From assembly GCA_050084985.1 (NCBI GenBank), contig JBITNC010000001.1, forward strand, positions 139,562,001 to 139,626,000: a stretch of 64,000 nucleotides of DNA. The letters run 5' to 3'. Origin of the DNA: Nageia nagi. Lineage: Eukaryota > Pinophyta. The position numbers and the translations under genes are program-made. Positions 1 through 12,004 of this stretch are shown in pieces. The notes beneath the pieces were generated by a model, which saw only the letters and a list, made by a program, of their open reading frames with translations, ran no database searches and was not told the origin of the DNA. Position 1 is the first letter of the stretch. Every line of letters starts with the position of its first letter.

Positions 1-1325
1 TGGCTCTATAAGAGAGAACATCTTATAGGAATTACATAGTGGAGATCTAGCTAGACATTTTGGAGTATGCAAAACTATGACCTTTTTAAAGGACAAGTAT
101 TATTGGCCAAATATGAAAAGATATATAATCAAGTTTGTATTTAGATGTAGAGTGTGACAAATGGCTAAAGGTGATGCATAAAATAGAGGGTTGTATATGC
201 CACTACCAGTTCTTGCAAGACCATGGATCAATTTGAGTATGGATTTTATGTTGGGATTGCCCAAGACACAACTTGGTAAGGATTCAATATTTGTTGTGGT
301 AGCTATATTTTCCAAAATGGCCCATTTTATTTCTTTCTATAAAACTAATGATACCACTAATATTGCAATCTTGTTCTTTGAGCAGGTAGTGCGAGTACAT
401 GGTGTCCTAAAGACTTTTACTTCTGATTAAGATACTAAGTTCTTGGGTCATTTTTGGAGGACATTATGGAAGAATTTAAATACTAGGCTACTATTTAGTA
501 GGGATTACCATACACATACCAATGGAAAAATAAAGGTAGTGAACAAAAGCTTAGGAAACCTCTTATAGTGCATAATTGGGGAAAAGCTAAAATAATGGAA
601 TTATCACAAGCTGAATTTGCATATAACAGCTCAATGAATAGGTTAACAAGTAAATCTCCTTTTCAAATTGTTTATCATCACATTTGTAGAGGTGTATTAC
701 ATTTGGTTGAGTCACCAATGGGGGACAAAGTTAGTGATGATGCATAAGCATTTGCTAAGTATATCCAAAAAGTGAAAGAATCAGTGAAAGAAAAACTACA
801 TAGTAGTAATGCTCACTACAAAGAGGTCATTGATGCACATAGAAGGATGAAAGTGTTTAAATATGATGATATGGTGATGTTTAATCTCAAAAAATAATGA
901 TTTCCTAAAGGGAATACAAAAAATTAAAATTTAAGAAAATTGGACCTTGTAAGATTTTGAAGAAGACCAATGACAATGCCTATAAGGTGGAGTTACTCGA
1001 TGAATTTATTTCACCTATTTTTAATGTTTCTAATTTATTTTAGTATTAGGGTAATATTAATAATGGAAATATATAGGTTTAAAAAAATTGGGCACTACAT
1101 ATGCCTAAGAATAATAAGGATAGAGTTGCATAAATACTCGATAAGAAGGTGGCCACCACTAGACAAGGGAGGTACAACAAATACCTAGTTTAGTGGAAAG
1201 AATTACCCACATCTAATAACACTTAGGTATCAAATTCATAGCTACATAAAATTGATAACTAAAAGCTATAGGATTTTATTTTAGTTGAAATCATAGGATC
1301 TAAGTTCTTTTTCACCAAAGGAGAA
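1..1325 (+). pseudogene. Array unit U0 (partial): chromovirus integrase and chromodomain relic
   Basis: The window opens inside the unit, just before the integrase zinc-binding region (~20-180). The catalytic core follows, its longest open stretch at 191-430 with the typical [11 protein letters not shown] and ITSD-type segments. The end of the integrase lies near 730-1060 and the chromodomain near 1120-1260, with the polypurine tract AAAGGAGAA just before 1326. Frameshifts and TAA/TAG/TGA codons break it throughout. The third catalytic residue, normally Glu in QTEVVNR, reads as Lys (IKVVN). Not functional. Confidence 0.85.
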
Positions 1326-3126
1326 TGATGCACCTTAAAATTATCATAAATTTTGATCCGACTGTCGGATCATCTTGAAATTTTGAGGATAGCTAGATAT
1401 GGGTTTTCATGATTAAACATAGGTTTATATATATGTTTAATTTTAAGAATGTAAACTAATGCAACTTAATGTAGAATTAGAGGTACTACTTAATCTCAAA
1501 GGATTTTGTGTTGTTTACTGATCATGAAGCATTGAGGTATGTCAACTCTTAAAAAAAGTTAAACACTAGACATTCAAAATGGGTTTCAATTCTACAACAA
1601 CATACATTTTTCCTACAACATAAATATATTAAGAAAAATAAGGTTGTTTATGCATTAAGGATGAGAATCTTATTGCTAACCACTATGGAGAATGCATTGG
1701 TGGGATTAAAGGGAATAAAAAATATGTATGAGTCTGATGTTGATTTTGAGAATATTATGAGATAGTGTACAAGTGCAATAGAAGGTGAGTCCCATCCACT
1801 TTTTCAATAATATACCTTTTATAATGGTTACTTATTTAAGGGTACTCAATTATATATTCCAAATGGTTGTATGAGAGAGAACATCTTACAAGAATTACAT
1901 AGTGGGGGTCTAATTGGTCATTTTAGAGTAGCTAAAACTACAACTCTTGTAGAGGAGAAGTATTATTGGTCAAAGTTGAAAAGAGACATAATCAAGTTTG
2001 TATCTAGATGTAGAGTGTACCAAATGGCTAAATACCATGCACAAAATATAGGGTTGTATATTCCACTACTATTTCCTATAGGACCATGGATTAATCTGAG
2101 TATGGATTTGGTTTTTATTGTGGTAGATTTTCTAAAATGGCCCATTTTATTACTTGCAAGAAAACTAATGATGCCACTAAGATTGAAGTCTTGTGCTTTA
2201 AGTAGGTTGCATGATTGGATGGTGTCTTTAAGACTATTACTTTTGATCAAGATAATAAGTTTAGGTTATTTTTGAAGGACATTATGTAAGAAGTTATATA
2301 CTAGGCTATAGTTTAGTAGTAAAAACCATTCACAAACTTATGGGCAAATAGACGTAGTGAACAAAAGCTTGGGAAACCTCTTACGGTGCATAGTTGGGGA
2401 AAAGCCAAAATAATAGGATTTTGCCTTATCATAAGCTAAATTTGCATATAAAAGCATAGTAAATAGGTTAAAAAGTAAATATCCTTTTCAAATTATTTAT
2501 GGTCAAAATCCTAGAGGTGTATTAGATCTAGTTGAGTTACCAAAGGGAGACCAAGTTAGTGATGATGTAGAAGCATTTGTTGAGCATATCTAGAAAGTGT
2601 AAGAATAAGTAAAAGAAAAACTACATAGTAGTAATACTCACTGCAAAGAGGTCATTGATGCACATAGAAGAATGAAAGTGCTTAAAGAGGGTGATATTGT
2701 GATGGTTCATCTTAGAAAAGAATGATTTCTTAAATAGTAGTATGACAAATTGAAATTTAAGAAAATTGGACCCTACAAGATTTTGAAGAAGAATAATGAC
2801 AATGCCTATAAAGTGGAGTTACCTTATGAATTTGCTATTTCACCTATTTTTAATTTATTTTAGTATCAAGGTACTATTAAGGATGGTGATCTATAAGATT
2901 CAGTAAATTGGGCATTGCATATGCCTAAGAAGAAGAACAAAGTTGCACAAATACTTGATAAGAAGTTGGTCACCACCAAACATGGAAGCTACAATAGATA
3001 CCTAGTTTAGTGGGATGGATTATTTGCATTTTAAATTCAAATATGCAAAAAATTGATAACCAAAAGATACAATATTTTATTTTAATTGACCTTACAAGAG
3101 CTGAGTTCTTTTTCACCAAAGGAGAA
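1326..3126 (+). pseudogene. Array unit U1: LTR start, RNase H end, integrase, chromodomain relic
   Basis: The LTR-start fragment runs 1326 to ~1457 and contains a perfect 17-nt palindrome at 1355-1371. The RNase H end (DHEALRYVNS-type motif) follows from ~1470. The integrase zinc-binding region and core are best read at 1871-2275: MRENILQELHSGG, an H..H and CRV(C to Y) finger with one cysteine lost, then SMDL. A deletion of ~40 bp removes the LGLPKTQ segment of the core. Integrase end lies near 2600-2850 and chromodomain near 2930-3060. The catalytic Glu reads as Asp (IDVVN). The unit is 1801 bp. Confidence 0.87.
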
Positions 3127-4991
3127 TGATGCATCTTAAAATTATCATAGCTTTTGATCCAATCATCAAATCATCTTGAAATTTTGAGGAGAGCTAGATA
3201 TGGGTATTCATGACTAAATATGGGTTTATAGTTATGTTTAACTTTGAGCATGTAAATTGATGTACCTTAATGTAGTATTGGAGGCACTACTTAATCTCGA
3301 AGGAGTTTGTATTGTTTACTGAGCATGAAGCATTGAGGTATGTCAACTCTAAAAAAAATTAAACAATACAAATGCCAAATGGGTTTTATTTCTACAAAAA
3401 TATACATTTTTATTGAAAAACAAATTTGGTAAGCAAAATAAGGTTGTTGATGCATTAAGTATGAAAGTCTTGTTACTAACCACTATGGAGAATGCAATGG
3501 TAGAATTTGAGGGAATAAAAAATATGTATGAATCTGATGCTGATTTTGAGAATATTACGAGATAGTGCATAAGTGTAATAGAAGGTGGGTATTGTCTAAT
3601 TTTTGAAGAATATTTTTTTCATAATGGTTACTTATTTAAGGGTACTTGATTTTGTATTCCCAATGGCTCTATGAGAGAAAGAATATCTTGCAAGAATTAC
3701 ATAGTGGGGGTCTAGCTGGCCATTTTGGAGTAGACAAAACTATGACTCTTATAGAGGAGAAGTATTATTTTCCAAATATGGAAAGAGACATAATGAAGTT
3801 TATCTCTAGATGTAGAGTGTGTCAAATGGCTAAAGGCCATGCATAAAATATAGGGTTGTATATGCCACTACCAGTTCCTACAGGACCATAGATTGATATG
3901 AGTATGTATTTTGTGTTGGAATTAAAAAAAGACACAATGGGGTAAAGATTTAATTTTTGTTATGGTAGATATATTTTCTAAAATGGTCCATTTTATTGCT
4001 TGCTAGAAAACTAATGATTCCACTAAGATTCCAATCATGTTCTTTGAGCAAGTTGTGTGACTGCATGTTGTCCTAAAGATTATTACTTCTTATTGAGATA
4101 CTAAGTTTTTGTGCCATTTTTTAGAGGACATTATGGAAGAATTTAAATACTAAGATATAGTTTAGTAGTTATTACCATCCAAAGATCAATGGGTAAATAA
4201 AGAGATTGAATAGAATATTGGTAAACCTTTTATGGTGCATAGTTGAAGAAAACCCAAACAATGGGATTTTGCCTTATCACAAGCTAAATTTGCATGTAAT
4301 AGCTCAATGAATAGGTCAATAGGTAAATATCCTTTTCAAATTGTTTATGGTCAAAATTCCAGAGGTGTATTAGATCTAGTTGAGTTACTAATGGGGACCA
4401 AGTTAGTGATGATGTAGAAGCATTTTTTGAGCATATCTAGAAAGTGCAATAATCAGTGAAAGAAAAACTTCATAGTAGTAATGCTCACTACAAACAGGTA
4501 ATTGATGCACATAGAAGGATGAAAGTGTTTGAATAGGGTTATATGGTGATGGTTCATTTCAAAAAAGAATGACTTCCTAAATGGTAGTATAACAAATTGA
4601 ATTTAAGAAAATTGGACCCTACATGATTTTGAAGAAGATCAATGATAGTGCCTATAAAGTGGAGTTATCTAATGAATTTGTTATTTCATCTATTTTTAAT
4701 GTTTTTAATTTATTTTAGTATCAAGGTACTATTGAGGATGGTGATCTACATGATTTAGTAAATTCAGCACCACATATGCCTAAGAAAAAGGATAGAGTTG
4801 CACAAATATTTGATAAGAAGGTGGTCACCACCAGATATAGGAGTTACAACAAATACCTAGTTTAGTGGGAAGGATCCATCTAATAATACTTAGATTTAAA
4901 ATCAAAGCTACAAAAAATTGATAACCAAAAGCTACAAGATTTCATTTTAGAAGAACTCATAGGAGCTAAGTTCTTTTTCACAAAAGGAGAA
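3127..4991 (+). pseudogene. Array unit U2: LTR start, RNase H end, integrase, chromodomain relic
   Basis: LTR fragment 3127 to ~3265, RNase H end ~3275-3570, zinc-binding region 3671-3846, integrase core ~3857-4300, integrase end ~4390-4700, chromodomain ~4795-4960. The zinc finger is well kept here (H..H, then CRVCQMAKGHA in 3646-3846). The core has frameshifts and the catalytic Glu position reads Lys. Length is 1865 bp, the commonest unit size. Confidence 0.88.
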
Positions 4992-6865
4992 TGATGTGCA
5001 TTAAATGATCATAACTTTTGATTTGATCATTGGATCATCTTAAAATTTTGAGGAGAGCTATATATGAGCTTTCATGATTAAACATGGGTTTATATATATG
5101 TTTGATTTTGAGCATGTAAATTGATGCACCTTAATGCAACATTGGAGGCACTACTTAATATCTAAAGAGTTTGTGTTGTTTACTAATCATGAAGCATTGA
5201 GGTATGTCAACTCTCAAAAAATGTTAAATAGTAGACATGCCAAATGGGTTTCATTTCTACAACAATATAAATTTGTCCTACAACATAAATTTGGTAAGAA
5301 AAATAAGGTTGTTGATGCATTAAGTAGGAGAGTCTTGTTGCTAACCATTATGGAGAATGTAGTGGTGGGATTTGAGGGAATAAAAAATATGTATGAATCT
5401 AATGCTAATTTTGAGAATATTGTGAGACAATGTATAAGTGTAGTAGAAGGTGAGTCCCATCCAATGTTTGAAGAATATTTTTTTATATAATAGTTACTTA
5501 TTTAAGGATACTTAATTATGTATTCCCAATTACTCTATGAGAGAGAACATCTTGTAGGAATTACATAATAGGGATATAGTTGGTCATTTTGGAGTAGCCA
5601 AAACTACAACTCTTGTAGAGGAGAAGCATTATTGACCAAAGATTAAAAGACACATAATCAGGTTTCTCTCTAGATGTAGAGTGTGCCACTTGGCTAAAGC
5701 TCATGCACAAAATACAAGGTTGTATATGCCACTACTAGTTCCTATAAGACCATGGATCAATCTAAGTATGGATTTTGTTTTGGGATTGCAAAAGACACAA
5801 GGAGGTAAGGATTCAATTTTTTTTATGATAGATAGAGTTTTTAATATGGACCATTTTATTACTTACCAAAAAACTAATGATGCCACTAAGATTGTAGTCT
5901 TGTTCTTTGACCAGGTTGTGTGATTGCATGGTGTCCTAAAGACTATTATTTCTAATTGAGATACTAAGTTCTTGGGTCATTTTTGGAAGACATTATAGAA
6001 GAAGTTAAATACTAGGCTACAATTCAATAGTGCTTACCATCCATAGACCAATGGGAAAATAGATGTAGTGAATAGAACCCTAGGAAACCTCTTACAATGC
6101 ATAATTAGGGAAAATCCAAAATAATGGGATTTTCCCTTATCATAAGCTAAATTTGCATATAACAACATAATGAATAGGTCAATAGGTAAATCTCCTTTTC
6201 AAATTATTTATGGTCAAAATCCTTGAGGTGTATTATATTTGGTTGATTTACCAATGGGGAACCAAGTTAATGATGATGCAGATGCATTTGTTGAGCATAT
6301 CCAGAAAGTGCAAGAATCAATGAAAGAAAAACTTCATAGTAGTAATGCTCACTACAAAGAGGTTGTTGATGCACATAGAAGGATGAAAGAGTTTGAATAG
6401 GGTGATATTGTAATGGTTCAACTTGGAAAAGAATGATTTCCTAAAGGGAAATATAACAAATTTAAATTTAAGAAATTTTGACCCTACATGATTTTATAGA
6501 AGATCAATGATAATGCCTATAAAGTGGAGTTATCTGATGAATTTGCTATTTCACCTATTTTTAATGTTTCTAATTTATTTTAGTATCAGGGTACTATTAA
6601 GGATGACAATCTACATGATTTAGTAAATTGGGCACCACATATGCTTAAGAAGAAGAAGGATAAAGTTGCATAAATACTTGATAAGAAGGTGGTCACCACT
6701 AGATATAGGAGCTACAATAGATGCCTGGTTTAGTGGGAAGGATTACCACCATCTAATAACACATGCATTTTAGAGTCAGATCTATATAAAATTGATAACC
6801 AAAAGCTATAGGATTCCATTTTAAATGGACTTGCATTAGCTAAGTTCCTTTTCACTAGAGGAGAA
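4992..6865 (+). pseudogene. Array unit U3: best preserved RNase H end, integrase, chromodomain relic
   Basis: The RNase H end is open at 5134-5490. It shows HWRHYLISKEFVLFTNHEA, the YVNSQ segment and a VVDALSRR motif, which is how Ty3/gypsy RNase H ends before integrase. The zinc-binding region follows at ~5540-5710 with its two cysteines split by a change (CHLAKAHAQN). The core is open at 5681-5923 ([12 protein letters not shown]). The catalytic Glu reads Asp. Integrase end ~6260-6570, chromodomain ~6660-6800, polypurine tract AGAGGAGAA before 6866. Length 1874 bp. Confidence 0.9.
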
Positions 6866-8489
6866 TGATGCACATTAAAATGATCATAACTTTTGGTTTG
6901 ATCATTAGATTCTCTTGAAATTTCAAGGAGAACTAGATATGGGTTTTCATAATTAAACATGGGTTTATATATATGTTTAATTTTTAGCATGTAAACTAAT
7001 GCACCCTAATGCAACATTGGAGGCACTACTTAATCTGTAAGGAGTTTGTGTTATTTACTGATCATGAGGCATTGAGGTATGTCAAGTCTTAAAAAAAGTT
7101 AAACAGTAGACATACCAAATGTGTTTCATTTCTACAACAATATACATTTATCTTACAACACAAATCTAGTAAGCAAAATAAGGTTGCTGATGCATTATGT
7201 AGGAGATTCTTATTGCTAACCACTATGGAGAATGTAGTGGTGGGATTTGAGGGAATAAAAAAATATGTATGAATCTAATGCTAATTTTGAGAATATTGTG
7301 AAGCAATGCACAAGTACAACATAAGGTGAGTCCCATCCAATTTTTGAAGAGTATTTTTTTTATTGGTTACTTATTTAAGGGTACTCAATTATGAATTCCC
7401 TATAGCTCTATGCGAGAGAACATCTTGAGGGAATTACATAATGGAAGTCTAGCAAGTCATTTTGGAATAGCCAAAACTATGACTCTTGTAGAGGAGAAGT
7501 ATTATTGGTCAAAGATGAAAAGAGACATAATCAAGTTTTTCTCAATATGTAGAGTGTGCCAAATGGCTAAAGGCCATGCATAAAATGCAGGGTTGTATAT
7601 GCCACTACCAATTCTTATAGGATGATGGATCGATCTGAGTATGGATTTGTGTTGGGATTATCCAAGACATAAGGGGGTATATTTTCAATTTTTTTGTGGT
7701 AGATAGATTTTCTAAAATGGCCCATTTTATTGCTTGCCAAAAAATGAATTATGCCACTAAGATTGTAGTCTTATTCTTTGAGCTAGTTGTGTGACTACAT
7801 GGTGTCACAAAGACTATTACTTCTAATTGAGATAGTAAGTTTTTGGGTTATTTTTTAAGGACATTGTGGAAGAAGTTTAATACTAGGCTATAGTTCAGTA
7901 GTGGTTACCATCCATAAAATGATTATAAAATAGAGGTAGTGAATAGAATCTTAGAAAACCTATTAGTAGTAATGCTTACTACAAAGAGGTTGTTGATGTA
8001 CATAGAATGGTGAAAGTATTTGAAAGGGGTGATATGGTGATGGTTCATATTATAAAAGAACAATTTCCTAAAGGATAGTATAATAAATTGATATTTAAGA
8101 AAATTGGACTCTACAAGATTTTGAAAAAGATCAATGATAATGCCTATAACATGCAATTACCTGATGAATTTACTATTTGACCTATTTTTAATGTTTCTAA
8201 TATATTTTAGTATTAGGGTACTACTGAGGATGGTGATATATAAGATTTAGTAAATTGGGTACCACATATGCCTAAGAAGAAGGATAGAGTTGCAAAAATA
8301 CTTGATAAGAAGGTGGACACCACAAAATATGGGAGCTATAATAGATACTTGGTTTAGTGGGAAGGATTACCCCTATCTGATAACACTTGGGTTTTAAAGT
8401 TAGAGATGCAAAAAATTGATAACCAAAAGCTATAGGATTTCATTTTAATTGAATTTCAAGGAGCTGAGTTATTTTTCACTAGAGGATAA
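6866..8489 (+). pseudogene. Array unit U4: relic with a 244-bp integrase deletion shared with U6
   Basis: Order as in the other units: LTR fragment from 6866, RNase H end ~7020-7310, zinc-binding region ~7410-7590, core ~7600-7960. Then the sequence jumps at ~7958 from the LGNLL part of the core to SSNAHYKE in the integrase end. This removes ~244 bp and gives a 1624-bp unit. U6 has the same junction. The RNase H end carries an extra A in the run near 7260 and other variants that recur in U7. The catalytic Glu codon (GAG) is still present. Confidence 0.88.
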
Positions 8490-10376
8490 TGAACCTTAAA
8501 ATGATCATAACTTTTGATCTAATCATCATATTGTCTTTAAGTTTTGAGGAGAGCTAGATATGGGTTTTCATGATTAAACATGGGTTTATAGTTATGTTTA
8601 ATTTTGAGCATGTAAATTGATGCACCTTAATGCAGCATTGGAAGCACTACTTAATCTTAAAGGATTTTGTGTTGTTTATTGATCATGAACCATTGAGGTA
8701 TTTCAACTCTCAAAAAATGTTAAATAGTAGATATGTGAAATGGGTTTCATTTCTATAATAATATACATTTGTCCTACAACATAAATTTTGTAAGCAAAAT
8801 AAGGTTACTGATGCATTAAGTAGGAGAGTCTTCTTGCTAACCACTATGGAGAATGTAGTATATGGATTTAAGGGAATAAAAAATATGTATGAATTTGATG
8901 TTAATTTTGAGAATATTATGAGATAGTGCACAAGTATAGTAGAAGGTGATTCCTATCCAATTTTTGAAGAATATTCTTTTTAGAATGGTTACTTTTTTAA
9001 GGTTACTTGATTATGTATTCCTAATGGCTCTATGAGAGAGAACATCTTGTAGGAATTACATAATGGGGGTGTAGCTAGTCATTTTGGAGTAGCCAAAACT
9101 AAGACTCTTATAGAAGAGAAGTATTATTGGCCAAATATGAAAAGCAACATAATCAGTTTGTCTCTAGATGTAGAGTGTGCCATATGGCTAAAGACCATTC
9201 ACAAAATATAGGGTTGTATATGCCACTACCAGTTCCTATAGGACCATGGATCAATCTAAATATTGATTTTATGTTGGGATTTCCCAAGACACAATGGGGT
9301 AAGGATTCAATTTTTATTGTGATAGATAGATTTTCTAAAATAGTCCATTTTATTGCTTGCTAGAAAACTAATGGTGTCACTAAGATTGCAGTATTGTGCG
9401 ATTGCATGGTGTCCTAAAGATTATTATTTTTGATCAAGATACTAAGTTCTTGGATCATTTTTCGAGGACTTTGTGGAAGTAGTTAAATACTAGGCTACAA
9501 TTTAGTAGTGCTAACCATCCATAGACCAATGGGAAAATAGAGTTAGTGAATAGAATATTGAGAAACTTGTTACAGTGCATAGTTGGTGAAAAGCCAAAAT
9601 AATGAGATTTTACCATATCATAAGGGAAAAGCCAAAACAATGGGATTTTACCTTATCACAAGCTAAATTTACATATAATAGATTAGTGAATAGATCAACA
9701 AGTAAATCTCCTTTTCAAATTGTTTATGGTCAAAATCCTAGAGGTGTATTAGATCTAGTTGAATTACCAATGGTGATCAAGTTAGTGATAATGGAAAAGC
9801 AGTTGCTAAGAATATCCAAAAAGTGTAAGAATCAATGAAAGAAAAACTACATAGTAGTAATTCTCATTACAAAGAGGTTGTTGATGCATATATAAGGATG
9901 AAATTATTTGAACAAGATGATATGGTGATGGTTCATCTCAAAAAAAAGGATTTCCTAAAGGTTAGTATAACAAATTGAATTTTAAGAAAATTGGACCCTC
10001 CAAGATTTTGAAGAAGATCAGTGACAATGCCTATAAAGTGGAGTTACTTGATGAATTTGTTATTTCATCTATTTTTAATGTTTCTAATTTATTCTAGTAT
10101 GAGGGTACTATTGAGGATGATGATGTATGAGATTTAGTAAATTGGGCACCACATTTGCCTAAGAAGAAGGATAAAGTTACACAAATACTTGATAAGAAGG
10201 TGGTCACCACCAGATATAGGAGCTACAACAAATACCTAGTTCAGTGGGAAGGATTAAACCTATCTATTAACACTTATATTTAAAAGTTAGAGCTATAGAA
10301 AATTGATAACCATAAGCTATAAGATTTCAATTCAATTGAACTTGTAGGAGCTAAGTTCTTTTTCACTAAAGGAGAA
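8490..10376 (+). pseudogene. Array unit U5: relic with a ~35-bp internal tandem duplication
   Basis: LTR fragment 8490 to ~8630 (its first bases are shortened to TGAACCTTA), RNase H end ~8640-8935, zinc-binding region ~9030-9200 (CRVCHMAKDHSQN), core open at 9127-9363 (FPKTQWGKDSIFIVIDRFSK). Between about 9588 and 9660 a ~35-bp stretch around GGGAAAAGCCAAAA is present twice, which makes this one of the longest units (1887 bp). The catalytic Glu is kept (IELVN). Integrase end ~9730-10060, chromodomain ~10165-10290. Confidence 0.88.
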
Positions 10377-12004
10377 TGATGCACCTTAAAATGATCATGA
10401 CTTTTGATCTGATCATTGAATCATCTTTAAATTTTGAAGATAGCTAGATATGCATTTTCATGAGTAAACATGGGTTTATATATATGTTTAATTTTAAACA
10501 TGTAAACTGATGCACCTTAATACAACATTAGAGACACTACTTAATCTCAAAGGAGTTTGTGTTGTTAACTGATCATGAAGCATTGAGGTATGTCAACTTT
10601 TATAGAAATTTAAATAGTATACATGCCAAATGACTTTTATTTATGAAACAATATACATTTATCTTGCAACACAAATCTATTAAGCACATTAAGTTGCTAA
10701 TGCATTAAGTAGGAGAGTCTTGTTGCAAACCACTATGGAGAATGCAAGGGAGGGATTTGAGGGAATAAAAAATATGTATGAACCTAATGTTGATTTTGAG
10801 AATATTGTGAGATAGTGCACAAGTGCAATAGAAGGTGAGTCCCATCCAATTTTTGAATAATTTTGTTTTTTGAATGGTTACTTATTTAAGGGTACTCAAT
10901 TATGTATTCCTAATGGCTCTATGAGAGAGAACATTTGTAATAATTACATAGTGGAGGTCTAGCTAGTCATTTTGAAGTAGCCAAAACTATGACTCTTGTA
11001 GGGTAGAAGTATTATTGAAAAAAGATGAAAAGGCACATATTCAAGTTTGTCTGTAGATGTAGAGTGTGCCAAATGGCTAAAGGTCATGCACAAAATACAA
11101 GGTTATATATGCCACTACCAGTTCCTACAGGACCATGGATTGATCTGAGTATGGATTTGTGTTAGGATTGTCCAAGACATAAGAAGGTAAGGATTCAATT
11201 CTTGTTGTGGTAGATAGATTTTTGTAAAATGGCCCATTTTATTGCTTGCCAAAAAACTAATGATGCCACAAAGATTGCAATCTTGTTCTTTGAGCAAGTT
11301 GTGTGATTGCATGATGTCCTAAAGTCTATTACTTTTGATTGAGATACTAAGTTTTTGGGTCATTTTTGGATGACATTATGGAAGAAGTTAAATATTAGGC
11401 TATAGTTCAATAGTACTTACCATCCATAGACCAATGGAAAAATAGAGGTAGTGAACATAAGCTTAGGAAACCTTTTAGTAGTAATGCTCACTACAAATAG
11501 GTCATAGATGCACACAGAAGGATGAAAGTGTTTGAATAGGGTGAAATGGTGATCATTCATCTCAAAAAAGAATGATTTCCTAAAGGGTAGCATAACAAAT
11601 TGAAATTTAAGAAAATTGGAGCCTCAAAGATTTTGAAGAAGATTAATGACAATGCCTATAAAGTGGAGTTACCTGATGAATTTGCTATCTAACCTATTTT
11701 TAATGTTTTTTATTTATTTTAGTATCAAGGTACTATGTAGGATGGTGATCTACAAGATTCAATAAATTGGGTACCACATATGCCTAAGAAGAAGAAGGAT
11801 AGAGTTGCACAAATACTATATAAGAAGGTGGTCACAAGTAGATATAGGAGCTACAATAGATACGTGGTTTAGTTGAAAGGATTACCCCCTTCTTATAACA
11901 CTTGTGTTTTAGAGTTAGATCTACAAAAAATTGATAACCAAAAGGTACATGATTTCATTTCAGCTAAACTCATAGGAGCTAAGTTTTTTTTCACTAGAGA
12001 AGAA
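10377..12004 (+). pseudogene. Array unit U6: relic with the same 244-bp integrase deletion as U4
   Basis: LTR fragment 10377 to ~10515, RNase H end ~10525-10820, zinc-binding region ~10920-11100 (CRVCQMAKGHAQN), core ~11105-11475. The junction at ~11480 again joins the LGNLL position to SSNAHYK, with the bases CTTTTAGTAGTAATG; U4 reads CTATTAGTAGTAATG. Unit length is 1628 bp. Chromodomain ~11790-11930. Confidence 0.88.

Noticed and set aside
970-1188. 72-codon + frame in U0
   Set aside because: Out of frame with the integrase end and chromodomain that occupy the same bases.
6730-6990. A - strand open frame (MLKIKHIYKPMFNYENPYLV) that recurs at 31887-32078 and 35613-35804
   Set aside because: It is the antisense of the LTR fragment and chromodomain end. 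It recurs only because the unit recurs; most units lack it.
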